From the NCBI GenBank assembly GCA_003218475.1, contig QHNR01000025.1, positions 1 through 35,495 of the forward strand: DNA of 35,495 bases, written 5' to 3'. A program made the position numbers and the translations under genes. Positions 22,072 through 31,435 of the stretch are shown piece after piece (position 1 is the first letter of the stretch; every line of letters begins with the position of its first letter). The notes under the pieces are model-generated. The model ran no database searches. It was not told where the DNA came from and was given only the letters and a program-made list of their open reading frames with translations. Origin of the DNA: Verrucomicrobiota bacterium (lineage in GTDB: Bacteria > Verrucomicrobiota > Verrucomicrobiia > Chthoniobacterales > UBA10450).

Positions 22072-23214
22072 TTAAATCCGCGGCATCATTCTGGCATGCA
22101 TGGTGGCGTTTTTCTTATGCGGCGGCTCGAGAATGCCCTGCCGGTAAATGTTCAGCAATAAACCGACGCCGAACATACACGCGACAAGGTTAGAACCTCC
22201 GTAGCTAATAAAAGGCAGTGGCAGGCCCTTATTCGGCAGGAGCGAGGTGGTCACGCCAATGTTAACTGCGGCCTGCAAAGCCAGGAGCGAAACTACGCCG
22301 CAGCCCAGGAGCAGGCCGAAACGATCCTTGGCTTGTAGCGCAATCATAGTGCCGCACACAATTATCACCACGAATAGAAAAACCACGAGGAGACTAAACC
22401 GCAGACCAAGCTCTTCACCCACAATCGGAAAAATAAAATCGGTGTGCGCGTACGGTAGATAAAGCATTTTCTGGCGCCCGTTCCCCAGGCCGAGCCCTTC
22501 CATTCCACCACTGCCCCAGGCAATCAACGCCTGCATCTGCTGTAAACCAGCATCTTCCTTGAAATGCTGCGGATGAAGGAAAGCGGAGAGTCGTCCCATC
22601 CTCTCGGAGATTTGCGTAGCAACGATTAAAAGAGCGCCCAGCCCGCTGAGTGACACAGCGCCGAGCCATAGAGGACTGGCTCCGGCAATGAACATCACCA
22701 CAAACGCCGTTGTTCCGATCAAAGCCGTTGTTCCCAAATCGACTTCGCCCAACACAAGCGCAGCCGGCAGGCTGATGATCGCAAGCGGAAGAATAAATCC
22801 CAGAAGTAATTTGCGGTCGGTTTTCTCATATCGCGAGAACCAGGTAGCGAGAAAAAAGATCACGGTCACCTTTGCCAATTCGGATGGCTGAACAGTAATT
22901 GGGCCCCAGCCGATCCAGCGGCGGGACCCGTTCAGGCGCATGCCGATATGCGGCACATAACAGAGCGCCAAGAGAACAAGCGCCAGCGCAAACCAAAGCC
23001 ACCACGTCCGCTGCCACAGATGATAATCGATCAGGGCGGCGAAGATGCAGACCACAAGTCCTACGCCAAACCACATCGCCTGGCGTTTGATGAAGAAATA
23101 AACGTCTCCGTGACTATCACGTGCAAATGCGCTCGTGCTGAAAAGCATGACAATCCCGACGACAAGTAGCCCCAGCACTGCGAGAAAAAGGATATAAGCG
23201 CTCTTGCGATGCAT
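22072..23214 (-). CDS. ftsW: Septal peptidoglycan polymerase FtsW (SEDS)
   Basis: SEDS glycosyltransferase that polymerises lipid II at the septum together with FtsI. The 380-aa protein has about 10 membrane segments. SEDS markers: GIVMLFSTSA in TM1, RRWIGWGPITVQPSELAK, the catalytic-region Asp in GEVDLGTTA, LPYAHTDFIFPIVGEELG, and LPFISYGGSNLV in the penultimate helix. Position in a dcw cluster marks it as FtsW rather than RodA. It sits between the LysM gene (52 nt upstream) and murG. Confidence 0.96.
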   Translation of the reverse strand: MHRKSAYILFLAVLGLLVVGIVMLFSTSAFARDSHGDVYFFIKRQAMWFGVGLVVCIFAALIDYHLWQRTWWLWFALALVLLALCYVPHIGMRLNGSRRWIGWGPITVQPSELAKVTVIFFLATWFSRYEKTDRKLLLGFILPLAIISLPAALVLGEVDLGTTALIGTTAFVVMFIAGASPLWLGAVSLSGLGALLIVATQISERMGRLSAFLHPQHFKEDAGLQQMQALIAWGSGGMEGLGLGNGRQKMLYLPYAHTDFIFPIVGEELGLRFSLLVVFLFVVIIVCGTMIALQAKDRFGLLLGCGVVSLLALQAAVNIGVTTSLLPNKGLPLPFISYGGSNLVACMFGVGLLLNIYRQGILEPPHKKNATMHARMMPRI

Positions 23215-23266
23215 AACTACATTGTAAACCTCTCCGCTACACGAAAACGGCTGTTGCCTCGTAGCT

Positions 23267-23836
23267 TCATTGGTCGACCTTGCTCGTTTTTGTTTTGGCC
23301 GCCTTGGCTGGGATGAGCAGCTTTTGGCCTATCTGTAATTTGTGCGGGTCTTCGATGTGGTTTAGAGCGATCAGATCGTCATAGGAGACCTTAAGTTTCT
23401 TCGCGATTGTGACTGGATTATCGCCCTTCTTTACGATGTAAGTCTTTCCTGAGGAAGAAGGCGTCTTGGCGTGTTCGTCTTTCGAAACTGAATGTGAAGG
23501 TTTCGGATCGCTACGTGGCGCAATTTCCCTTTGGGAGATGGCAGGCCGGCGTTTTGTAGCATCCGTGTGAACCGGCGTTGCCGCGCTGTCGGCCACATTG
23601 TTTTCCGCATTCGCTGGCGCTGCCGGTACAAATGAGCTCTCTCGCGTCTTGATCGCGTTGAACGCGATGATTCCCGAAACCGCAACCACGTGCAGGAGCA
23701 GTACTATCAGCAGCACCCGCGACAATTTCATGTTTGGTTCTGGAATGTTCTCGAAATCCATTCCGGCAGCAGCAGACGCGCGGCGCGCGGTTGCGGCCAG
23801 GAGTTTTTTATGTCTGAAGAGCTGCGGGATTTTCAT
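23267..23836 (-). CDS. Single-pass LysM protein in the dcw cluster
   Basis: This 189-aa protein has a basic N-terminal cytoplasmic part (MKIPQLFRHKK, about 37 residues) and one membrane segment (VLLIVLLLHVVAVSGIIAF). A Pro/Ser/Lys-rich periplasmic linker of about 80 residues leads to one C-terminal LysM domain (YIVKKGDNPVTIAKKLKVS...LQIGQKLLIP) that should bind glycan strands. I start at ATG 23836, four bases after the murD stop (TAG-acca-ATG), which implies coupled translation. The longer open frame back to 24058 lies inside murD and is rejected. Its place between murD and ftsW suggests a divisome or wall-binding role; FtsN-like or SPOR-like function is only a guess. Confidence 0.85.
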   Translation of the reverse strand: MKIPQLFRHKKLLAATARRASAAAGMDFENIPEPNMKLSRVLLIVLLLHVVAVSGIIAFNAIKTRESSFVPAAPANAENNVADSAATPVHTDATKRRPAISQREIAPRSDPKPSHSVSKDEHAKTPSSSGKTYIVKKGDNPVTIAKKLKVSYDDLIALNHIEDPHKLQIGQKLLIPAKAAKTKTSKVDQ

Positions 23837-23840
23837 TGGT

Positions 23841-25175
23841 CTATTTGGGGAGCGCGCGCACCAGCGCGCGAAATTGGTCACCGCGATCGCCATAGCTTTT
23901 GAACATGTCGAAGGAGGATGTGCCCGGGGAAAATAGGACCACTTCTCCTGGTCTTGCGCTGGCATGGGCGCGTTCAACTGCGTCCGCGAGCGAGCTTGCG
24001 ATTTCGCACTCAGCCGCGCCGCTCCAGGAACGCCTGATACTCTCGGCCATTTCGCCAATCAAAATTGTCGATCTGACCTTCTCATTCACCAGAGACCGAA
24101 GGGGATCAAAACTAAAACCTTTGTTCTTCCCGCCAGCGATGAGAATGACCGGCTTATTTTGCGCACGCAGCGCTTTGTCTACGGCGTCGAGATTTGTCGC
24201 CTTGGAGTCGTTTACATATCCGACGCCGCCGACGTCGCGCACAAATTCGCAGCGATGTGGGCGCGGCTGATACGCAGAGAGCGGCGGCACCATCTCCGCG
24301 AACGACAATCCGCGCGCCATGCCGGCGGCGAGTGTCGCCATCAAATTCTCGATGTTATGCAAGCCGCGCAGTTTGGTATCCGCAAGCCGCAGGATCGTTT
24401 CGTCGTGATAGACGATCGCACCTTGCGAGACGCGGAAGTCCGCCTGATCTGCATAAGCACTAAAGGTGATCTCGCGCGGGCAAATTGCGGGCAATTTTTC
24501 GATCGCGTTTACCACTGCCACGTCGGTTTCGGTTTGATTTTCGAAAATGCGCAGCTTGGCGGCGCGATAATCAGACACGGAGCGGTACCGGTCGAGATGG
24601 TCGGGAGCGAAGTTGAGCCAGAGGCTGATAGATGGGCGAAAAGAGCGGATCGCTTCCAGTTGGAACGAGCTAACCTCCACCGTGAGCACATCGAATGGCT
24701 GCTTTTCGCGCGCCACTTCTGAAAGCGGTTTGCCAATGTTTCCGCAGGCAATCGTTCGCTGACCGCAGGCATTCAACATTTGAGCTAGCAATTCGCTCGT
24801 TGTCGTTTTGCCGTTCGTGCCAGTAACAGCGATGACCGGAACGTCGTAGGACCGCCAGCCCAGCTCGAGTTCGCCGATTGTCTCAATTCCGCGCGAGGAA
24901 AAATTGCGCGCCAATCGAGAAGCCGGATCGATGCCCGGACTTAAAATGGCCATGTGATATGCGGCTGAATCTTCGTCAGCCGCAGCGCCGCAAATCACAC
25001 GGACACCGTGCGTCCGCAGATTGTCTATGGTTGATTTGAGTAAATTTTTCTCCTCCGCGCTATCCAGCACGGTGACCTGTGCGCCCTCTGATCTGAGCAG
25101 CAGCGCCGCCGCGCTGCCACTCAAGCCTGCACCAACAACGGCGATATTTTGATTTTCGTAGCGCCCGTTCTTCAT
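23841..25175 (-). CDS. murD: UDP-MurNAc-L-Ala--D-Glu ligase
   Basis: Adds D-glutamate to UDP-MurNAc-L-Ala in the cytoplasm; 444 aa, normal for MurD. Seen: the Rossmann-like UDP site VVGAGLSGSAAALLLRSEG, ATP loop VTGTNGKTTTSELL, VEVSSFQLE, FAPDHLDRY, PHRCEFV and NDSKATNLDA in the C-domain. It overlaps the mraY stop by ATGA, so it is translationally coupled. The stop is followed after four bases by the LysM gene. Confidence 0.97.
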   Translation of the reverse strand: MKNGRYENQNIAVVGAGLSGSAAALLLRSEGAQVTVLDSAEEKNLLKSTIDNLRTHGVRVICGAAADEDSAAYHMAILSPGIDPASRLARNFSSRGIETIGELELGWRSYDVPVIAVTGTNGKTTTSELLAQMLNACGQRTIACGNIGKPLSEVAREKQPFDVLTVEVSSFQLEAIRSFRPSISLWLNFAPDHLDRYRSVSDYRAAKLRIFENQTETDVAVVNAIEKLPAICPREITFSAYADQADFRVSQGAIVYHDETILRLADTKLRGLHNIENLMATLAAGMARGLSFAEMVPPLSAYQPRPHRCEFVRDVGGVGYVNDSKATNLDAVDKALRAQNKPVILIAGGKNKGFSFDPLRSLVNEKVRSTILIGEMAESIRRSWSGAAECEIASSLADAVERAHASARPGEVVLFSPGTSSFDMFKSYGDRGDQFRALVRALPK

Positions 25176-26272
25176 CTCAGTTTGAGTGTCGCCAAACCAA
25201 GCAACGCGAAGATGATCGATAGAATCCAGAACCGAACGATGACGGTGCTTTCTTTCCAGCCAGTCAGCTCGAAATGATGGTGAAGCGGAGACATGACGAA
25301 AAATCGTTTGCCCGTCAGTTTGAAACTCAATACTTGCAAAATGACCGAGACGGCTTCGATCACGAAAACGCCGCCGACGATGACCAAAAGCAGTTCTTGC
25401 TTACAACAGATGGCGACCACGCCTAACATGCCGCCGATCGCCAGTGATCCCGTGTCCCCCATGAAAACTTTGGCTGGATAGCAATTAAACCACAGAAAAC
25501 CGAGACCCGCGCCGATGAGTGCCGAGCAGACAACCGTCAGTTCGCCAGCAAACGGGTAAAATGGGACTTGTAAGTATTCCGCGATCCGGAAATTGCCAGC
25601 TGCGTAAGAAAGCAACGCATATGCAAATGCCACCGTGATGGTGCAACCGGTCGCCAATCCGTCCAGCCCGTCGGTGAGGTTCACCGCGTTCGACGAACCG
25701 ACAATGACGAGCGCAAAAAACACGAACGTGAACCAGCTCATGTTCGCAATCACGGGCGCCTTCACGAACGGCACGTAAAGAGCGCGCGCCTGCACTTCCA
25801 ACACCGGATTGGTGAGGAAAACGCCAGTGACAATTGCCGCAAGAGCGATCTGACAAAAGAGTTTGATTCGGCCACTGATGCCGTCGGACTTTTTCTTTGT
25901 GACCTTGAGATAATCATCGGCAAAGCCAAGCCCCCCGAGATACACCATGCTGAACAGAGCCAGCCAAACGAATTGGTTGTCGAGGCGAGCCCACATAACA
26001 CTCGCCACGAAAACGGCTCCGATAACCAGCACGCCTCCCATGGTAGGTGTGCCCTGCTTAACGCCATGCAGCTCTGCGAGACGGTGAACCTCTGCCGCTC
26101 CGCGAATCGGTTGTCCGAGCTTCAGTGCGATCAGCATTCGAATGATAAAATTGCCGAACATTAACGTGCCTACGAAAGCCGTTACCGCCGCGGCAATGGC
26201 TCGGAACGTGACATAAAGGAAAACGTTAAACCCGATGAAATGATCACTCAGGCGATGGAGGTAGTACATCAT
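25172..26272 (-). CDS. mraY: Phospho-MurNAc-pentapeptide transferase (MraY)
   Basis: Integral membrane enzyme that moves phospho-MurNAc-pentapeptide to undecaprenyl phosphate, giving lipid I. The 366-aa protein has about 10 helices. Active-site blocks: PTMGGVLVIG, GFADDYLKVTKK with the Asp pair, NAVNLTDGLDGLA, FMGDTGSLAIGG, and MSPLHHHFELTGWKE (the HHH loop). It overlaps the murF stop by ATGA; a second in-frame ATG follows directly, so the exact initiator could be either. Confidence 0.97.
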   Translation of the reverse strand: MMYYLHRLSDHFIGFNVFLYVTFRAIAAAVTAFVGTLMFGNFIIRMLIALKLGQPIRGAAEVHRLAELHGVKQGTPTMGGVLVIGAVFVASVMWARLDNQFVWLALFSMVYLGGLGFADDYLKVTKKKSDGISGRIKLFCQIALAAIVTGVFLTNPVLEVQARALYVPFVKAPVIANMSWFTFVFFALVIVGSSNAVNLTDGLDGLATGCTITVAFAYALLSYAAGNFRIAEYLQVPFYPFAGELTVVCSALIGAGLGFLWFNCYPAKVFMGDTGSLAIGGMLGVVAICCKQELLLVIVGGVFVIEAVSVILQVLSFKLTGKRFFVMSPLHHHFELTGWKESTVIVRFWILSIIFALLGLATLKLR

Positions 26273-27663
26273 GGGGAGGTAACGAATGAAGAATGACGAA
26301 CCGCGAAATGCTCGATGACTTCCTCCGTTCGCGAGGCGCGGCTTCCTTTGACCAAGATAAGATCGCCGGGCGCGGCGATCGCACTCAACAGTTCTGCGGC
26401 TTCCGATGTCGAGTTTACAACGGTAGCCTTTTGTAAGCCGCAGTGCCTTGCGCCGTCAGCAATCGCGGTTGCGGCGTCTCCGATCGCAATCAACTGATCA
26501 ATCTTTAGCACGGCCACAGTTTCGCCCACCTCGCGATGCCCGCGTTCTGATTCGTCGCCCAATTCGTGCATTTCGCCCAGGACTGCGATCCGTTTTCCAT
26601 CGGCGTCCAGTTCAACCAGTGTGCGCAATGCTGCTTTCATCGAATCGGGATTTGCATTGTAGCTGTCGTCGAGGAATTGCACGCCGCCCAGATCCTTGAT
26701 TTGCAAACGGGCTTTAGTGAGCGGCGCAGCAATGAGGCCGGCGGCGCAATCCTCTAATGAGAGGCCAAACGCGCGACCAGCGGCGACAGCCAGGAGCGCG
26801 TTCTGCACCATATGCAAGCCAGGAACCGGCAACTGGGCCCGGCAGCGATGGGCAGCTTCGAGAATCGTGAAATCGGTTCCGGTTCCGCTCTGGCTAATTT
26901 CGCCGGCCCGGATATTTCCCGCAGTAGTACCGGCCAAAATTACTTTCCCGCGTGCGCGGGCCGCGATGCTCCTCGTAAGTGGATCGTCTGCATTCAAAAT
27001 CACTGTTCCCTGCGTGCCGACGGCCTCCGCGAGCGCCCCTTTCTCCTCCGCAATTTTTTCACGCGAACCCATGAACTCGATGTGCGCCACACCAATGTTT
27101 GTGATGATGGCAACATCCGGCGCTGCCAGTTTCGCCAAGACCGCAATTTCGCCGGGATGATTCATGCCGATCTCCCAGACAGCGACTTCGTTCCCCGACG
27201 TGGCCTCCAAAATTGTCCGGGGCAGCCCGACATGATTATTGAAATTTCCTTCTGTTTTCGTGACTCGAAAACGGCGAGTGAGCACTGCGGCGGTAAAGTC
27301 TTTCGTGCTCGTCTTGCCGTTGCTTCCAGTAATCGCCACCACATTTAACGTGAGTGATTTCCGGTAGTTGGCGGCGAGTTCCTGGTACGCCTGCAAAGTG
27401 TCCTTCGCACGGATGAGAGCGAACTTTTTGGGAATTTTCCCGTTCCAGGTAGACTCGACGATTGCCCCGGCCGCACCGCGCTTTGCGACCGACTCAACAA
27501 AATTGTGACCATCGAAACTTTGCCCACGCAATGCGACGAACAATTCGCCGGGCTTAAGTGTGCGTGAATCGGTGCTGACTTTGTTGATTACGACAGTCTC
27601 GTCGCTGCACGAAATCGAGCCGCCAGCTAATTGCGCGATTTGAGAGAGTGGAAGCGGATTCAT
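26269..27663 (-). CDS. murF: UDP-MurNAc-tripeptide--D-Ala-D-Ala ligase
   Basis: Completes the UDP-MurNAc-pentapeptide using D-Ala-D-Ala from Ddl. The 464-aa protein shows ITGSNGKTSTKDF (ATP loop), GNFNNHVGLPRTIL, EIGMNHPGEIAVLAKLA, NADDPLT, and FLDDSYNANPDSMKAAL in the C-domain. The last 11 residues (AVRHSSFVTSP) are encoded by sequence resembling a dispersed TTCGTCATTC repeat, so the original end may have been slightly different. It overlaps mraY by ATGA and follows murE after a 73-nt gap. Confidence 0.96.
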   Translation of the reverse strand: MNPLPLSQIAQLAGGSISCSDETVVINKVSTDSRTLKPGELFVALRGQSFDGHNFVESVAKRGAAGAIVESTWNGKIPKKFALIRAKDTLQAYQELAANYRKSLTLNVVAITGSNGKTSTKDFTAAVLTRRFRVTKTEGNFNNHVGLPRTILEATSGNEVAVWEIGMNHPGEIAVLAKLAAPDVAIITNIGVAHIEFMGSREKIAEEKGALAEAVGTQGTVILNADDPLTRSIAARARGKVILAGTTAGNIRAGEISQSGTGTDFTILEAAHRCRAQLPVPGLHMVQNALLAVAAGRAFGLSLEDCAAGLIAAPLTKARLQIKDLGGVQFLDDSYNANPDSMKAALRTLVELDADGKRIAVLGEMHELGDESERGHREVGETVAVLKIDQLIAIGDAATAIADGARHCGLQKATVVNSTSEAAELLSAIAAPGDLILVKGSRASRTEEVIEHFAVRHSSFVTSP

Positions 27664-27736
27664 AATGCGCGGATTCGTGAGCGCAGGCGCTTGGGAATTC
27701 TGCGCGATTCACGTCTTGGCAAGTTGAAAAACAGAA

Positions 27737-29224
27737 TCATGATGACAAAAACTCGACGGGATGGTTTTCAATCGCGCGTCGCGCGATTTGGATATCGTCG
27801 AACGGGATCGTGTAATCGCCGAACTCCTGATAATTTTCGTGTCCCTTGCCCGCGATTAATACAATGTCTCGCGGTCGCGCGAGTGCAACGGCGCGATCGA
27901 TCGCTTGGGTGCGATCAACGATCTTTTCATACCGGTTTGAGCGAAATCCTTTTTCGGTCTCAGCGATGATCGCGTTTGGATCTTCCTTGCGCGGATTGTC
28001 AGAGGTGATGATGGAGTAGTCAGCAAGGCGATCTGCCATCTCAGCCATCAACGGGCGCTTTTGCCGGTCGCGATCGCCGCCGCAGCCAAATACGACAATC
28101 AAATGCTGCGGCTCGAGTTCCCGAAGGGTTTTCAGAACGTTGCTGAGTGCGTCAGGCGTGTGCGCGTAATCGACGAATACTTGAAATTGTCGCTTCGCTG
28201 GAACTAATTCCAAACGTCCCGGGACTTGCGGCGACTTAGCAAGGCTAAACACCGCGTTTCGCAGATTAATGCCGAGCGCGTCGGCCGCAGTTAGCGCAGC
28301 GAGTGAATTTGTCACATTAAAACGGCCAATTAGCGGGAGACGAACCAGATAACTCTTGCCATGGGCGTCCAGCTGATAGGACGTACCGCTGAACTCGGCG
28401 CGATAATTCGAAGCCCGGAAATCCGCGCGCGTCCCCATTCCGCACGTGACGACCGCCACGCGTCTGGCGATTTTGTCGAGCAATTGTTTGCCGTAGCGAT
28501 CATCGATATTCACAATTGCAACGGGTTTGCGCTTTCTTTTCTGTTCCGCGAGTCCTGTGAACAGCTTCAGCTTGGCATCGAAGTAGTTTTCCATTGTCCC
28601 GTGAAAATCGAGATGGTCTTGGGTGAGATTTGTAAACACGGCAACGTTCCATTCGAGGTCGCGCGTGCGATTCTGCGCAAGCGCATGCGAAGATACTTCC
28701 ATCGCCGCCGCCTTACATCCCGCATTGGCGATCTGCGCCAGCAGCTCTTGCAAATCCAGCGACTCTGGCGTGGTGCGGATGGCCGGCAGAAGCCGCGCAC
28801 CGATCTCGTAGCGCACCGTTCCGATTAATCCGCACCGCAAACCAGCACTTTCACATATGTGCTTGATGAGAAAGGTCGTCGTGGTTTTACCATTCGTGCC
28901 CGTGACCGCCGCCAGTTTCAATTTGCGTGCTGGGTGTCCATAAGAAGTCGCCGAAAAATCAGCAAGCGCAGTACGCGTGTCCTCAACGACTAAACAGGTA
29001 ATACGCGGGTCTTTTTCCTCGCGTTCAGCAACGATCACCGATGCGCCTTTGCTGATGGCTTGACCGATAAATTCGTGCCCGTCGGTTTTCTCGCCCCGCA
29101 ATGCCACGAACAAGGTGTTCCTTTGCACTCGCCGCGAGTCATACGCGATGTTTTCCACCGGGCGATCAAGTGGCCCGATGACTTGGCGAACTGGAGTCGC
29201 GGCGAGGAGAGTCTTGAGCTGCAT
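27737..29224 (-). CDS. murE: UDP-MurNAc-L-Ala-D-Glu--meso-DAP ligase
   Basis: Adds the third amino acid of the stem peptide; 495 aa. Seen: VTGTNGKTTTTFL (ATP loop), AMEVSSHALAQNR, FTNLTQDHLDFHGTMENYF, FVDYAHTPDAL and FGCGGDRDRQKRP. The specificity motif D409-N-P-R412 (SDNPRKEDP) marks meso-diaminopimelate rather than lysine, so the organism has DAP-type peptidoglycan. It starts 28 nt after ftsI and is followed by a 73-nt gap before murF. Confidence 0.97.
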   Translation of the reverse strand: MQLKTLLAATPVRQVIGPLDRPVENIAYDSRRVQRNTLFVALRGEKTDGHEFIGQAISKGASVIVAEREEKDPRITCLVVEDTRTALADFSATSYGHPARKLKLAAVTGTNGKTTTTFLIKHICESAGLRCGLIGTVRYEIGARLLPAIRTTPESLDLQELLAQIANAGCKAAAMEVSSHALAQNRTRDLEWNVAVFTNLTQDHLDFHGTMENYFDAKLKLFTGLAEQKRKRKPVAIVNIDDRYGKQLLDKIARRVAVVTCGMGTRADFRASNYRAEFSGTSYQLDAHGKSYLVRLPLIGRFNVTNSLAALTAADALGINLRNAVFSLAKSPQVPGRLELVPAKRQFQVFVDYAHTPDALSNVLKTLRELEPQHLIVVFGCGGDRDRQKRPLMAEMADRLADYSIITSDNPRKEDPNAIIAETEKGFRSNRYEKIVDRTQAIDRAVALARPRDIVLIAGKGHENYQEFGDYTIPFDDIQIARRAIENHPVEFLSS

Positions 29225-29252
29225 GAGGCTTTAACATTCCCAAACGAGGCAT

Positions 29253-31070
29253 TCAATGGTGCGAAGCATTGGTTAAGGCGATCCGTTCCGCCGAAGCAGG
29301 TTTGTGGATTCGCTCTGCCGGCAGCTTTTTTTCCACTCGCTCCACGGGAATCGCTTTGCGAATCTCCTCATGCGGCTCAAGATCAAGATAGCGGGCAGCT
29401 TTCTCCGCGAGCCGGGCAAAGATCGGCCCCGCGACAAGCCCGCCGTAATTCAACTCGGGTTTGGTCGTGTGCGCATCATCGAGCACCACCAGACCTACAA
29501 ACTCCGGATGATCGGCGGGCAGATACCCGGCAAAAGAAACGACGTACTTTCCCTCTTCATACCCGCCTCGAGGGCCAACCTTCTGTGCGGTTCCAGTTTT
29601 TCCAGCAATGGTAAAGCCTGGCACCGCCGCGGCAGCTGCGGTCCCGTTATCGCTGACTACTCCTCGAAGCGCATCACCAATTTCTCTGGCAGTTTCAGGA
29701 GAAATGACCTGACGTAACACCATTGGAGAAAGTGAACTAATGGTTTTGCCATCGGCCGCCGTAACCGATTTCACGATGCGCGGCATGATTAGTTTGCCGC
29801 CGTTGGCAATCGTCGCCATTGCTACCGTCATTTGCAACGGCGTCACCCCAATCTCGTGCCCCATCGGAATACGGGTGATCGAAATTTTGCTCCAGGATTG
29901 CGGAGGCCGAATGAGCCCGTTGATCTCGCCGGGCAGCTCAATTCCCGTGCGCTCGCCAAATCCGAAGCGTCGAATGTACTCGTAGAACTTTTGTTCGCCT
30001 ACACTGAGCGCGAGTTTTGCCGCTCCGATGTTGCTCGATTTAATGAGAATGTCGCGTACCTTGAGGTATGAAAACGCGCGGTGGTCGTGCAGGGCGGCAC
30101 CGCCGAACTTCCAGAGACCGTTCTCGCAAAAGACCTCCGAATCCGGCCGCATCTTGCGTTCGTTGAGAGCTGCGGCGGCCGCGACAATCTTGAAAGTCGA
30201 GCCCGGCTCCATCATATCGATGATGGCGCGGTTCTTCATTTGATCTGGCTTGGCCTCCGAGCGCAGGTTCAAATCAAAATGCGGTCGATTGGCCATCGCC
30301 AGAATTTCTCCCGTCTGCGGCCGCATCAGAATGATCGTGGCCTTTTGAGGTGAATACTGCTGCATGGCGGCGTCGATTTCGTTCTCGACGATGTTCTGCA
30401 AACCAAGATCGACGGTCAGATGGATCTGGTAGCCGTCGCGAGGAGCGCGCTCCTGTCCGCGGTAAGGTACGATCTCCTGGCCGGCCCGGTTGTGTTCGAT
30501 GAAACGATAGCCGTCCTGCCCGTGAAGATACTCATCCATCGAGGCTTCCACGCCTTGGATGCCGTGATGATCGAAGTTGGTAAATCCAATCACATGGCAA
30601 AGCATCGAGCCATTCGGGTAAATCCGCGTGGCGTCATGCTCGAAATAAATTCCGTGCAAATTGCCGGCACGAAGTTTCTCACCAAGCGCGTTTGCCGTGT
30701 GCGTCGGCACGTCACGCTTGATGACGATGTAACGGCGCCCGCCGTTTAGTTTTTCAGCAAGCTCTCTGGACGGGATGCGAAGTTCGCTGCTTACGAGGTC
30801 AACGGTCGCGTCTGTGCTGTTAAGATGCGTAGCGTCGGCGACTACCGTTTCCACAGGAATGTTGTGCGCGAGGACTTCCTTATTCGCGTCGAGAATCATG
30901 CCGCGCTCTGCATAAATGATTTGCTTGTAGACATGCTCCTCGGCAGCAAGACCGGCGTATTCGTCGTGCTTGATTGCCTGTAGATAAATCAAACGAAATG
31001 AAAAGATGCTGAAGAGCCCGATAAAAGCAGCGCACACGAACACGCAACGGCTTCGGCTGTTTGGATTCAT
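29253..31070 (-). CDS. ftsI: Septal peptidoglycan transpeptidase FtsI (PBP3)
   Basis: Class B penicillin-binding protein that cross-links septal wall with FtsW. The 605-aa protein has a short cytoplasmic N-terminus, one membrane helix (CVFVCAAFIGLFSIFSFRLIYL) and the pedestal domain with RGMILDAN. The transpeptidase domain shows the active-site S291-T-F-K294, S345-S-N347 and K491-T-G. The C-terminal 40 residues after LDLEPHEE are a charged tail with a repeated AERI/VERV pattern; there is no PASTA domain. The start overlaps the ftsL stop by ATGA. Confidence 0.96.
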   Translation of the reverse strand: MNPNSRSRCVFVCAAFIGLFSIFSFRLIYLQAIKHDEYAGLAAEEHVYKQIIYAERGMILDANKEVLAHNIPVETVVADATHLNSTDATVDLVSSELRIPSRELAEKLNGGRRYIVIKRDVPTHTANALGEKLRAGNLHGIYFEHDATRIYPNGSMLCHVIGFTNFDHHGIQGVEASMDEYLHGQDGYRFIEHNRAGQEIVPYRGQERAPRDGYQIHLTVDLGLQNIVENEIDAAMQQYSPQKATIILMRPQTGEILAMANRPHFDLNLRSEAKPDQMKNRAIIDMMEPGSTFKIVAAAAALNERKMRPDSEVFCENGLWKFGGAALHDHRAFSYLKVRDILIKSSNIGAAKLALSVGEQKFYEYIRRFGFGERTGIELPGEINGLIRPPQSWSKISITRIPMGHEIGVTPLQMTVAMATIANGGKLIMPRIVKSVTAADGKTISSLSPMVLRQVISPETAREIGDALRGVVSDNGTAAAAAVPGFTIAGKTGTAQKVGPRGGYEEGKYVVSFAGYLPADHPEFVGLVVLDDAHTTKPELNYGGLVAGPIFARLAEKAARYLDLEPHEEIRKAIPVERVEKKLPAERIHKPASAERIALTNASHH

Positions 31071-31435
31071 CTTGCGGCGGAGGGATTAACTACCGGCTGG
31101 ATCGTGTCTTCGTCGGGGGACCGGGGAGGAATAGTCAGCCGGACGATGTTTGCCTCCGAAATCGGGATCATTTTCAAGAAGCCTTCTTTCAATCGGCGTT
31201 GTAACGCCGAGCGCGAGGTCAATGCCGCGATCTGCGCGCTGGCTATATCGCTTTGGGTGCGCAGACTCATAAGCTCGTTCTCGACTGCTTTTCTGCGTTC
31301 GCCGAGATGATAAAGTTGCAGCGTCAAATAAACGTAGCTCAATCCGGCCAGCGCCAGAAATGCAGTCATCACGATCCAGCGCGCAAGCGAGGCCGCATTT
31401 ACCGTATTACAGTTTCGTCGACGTGAACGGTTCAT
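31067..31435 (-). CDS. ftsL: FtsL-like divisome protein
   Basis: This short bitopic protein (122 aa) lies exactly where ftsL is found, between rsmH and ftsI. A basic N-terminus (MNRSRRRN) is followed by one membrane helix (VMTAFLALAGLSYVYLTLQLY). The next 45 residues have a heptad-like, coiled-coil-prone segment (GERRKAVENELMSLRTQ...IAALTSR). Sequence similarity in FtsL is always low, so the call rests on topology and position. I start at ATG 31435, with GAGAA about 9 nt upstream, giving a 29-nt overlap with rsmH. An in-frame ATG at 31498 would add 21 residues within rsmH. Confidence 0.82.
   Translation of the reverse strand: MNRSRRRNCNTVNAASLARWIVMTAFLALAGLSYVYLTLQLYHLGERRKAVENELMSLRTQSDIASAQIAALTSRSALQRRLKEGFLKMIPISEANIVRLTIPPRSPDEDTIQPVVNPSAAR

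Noticed and set aside
23837-24058. 74-residue extension of the LysM protein
   Set aside because: It lies wholly inside murD in another frame; ATG 23836 directly after the murD stop gives a normal bitopic protein.
23964-24722. 252-aa plus-strand open frame
   Set aside because: Antisense shadow of murD.
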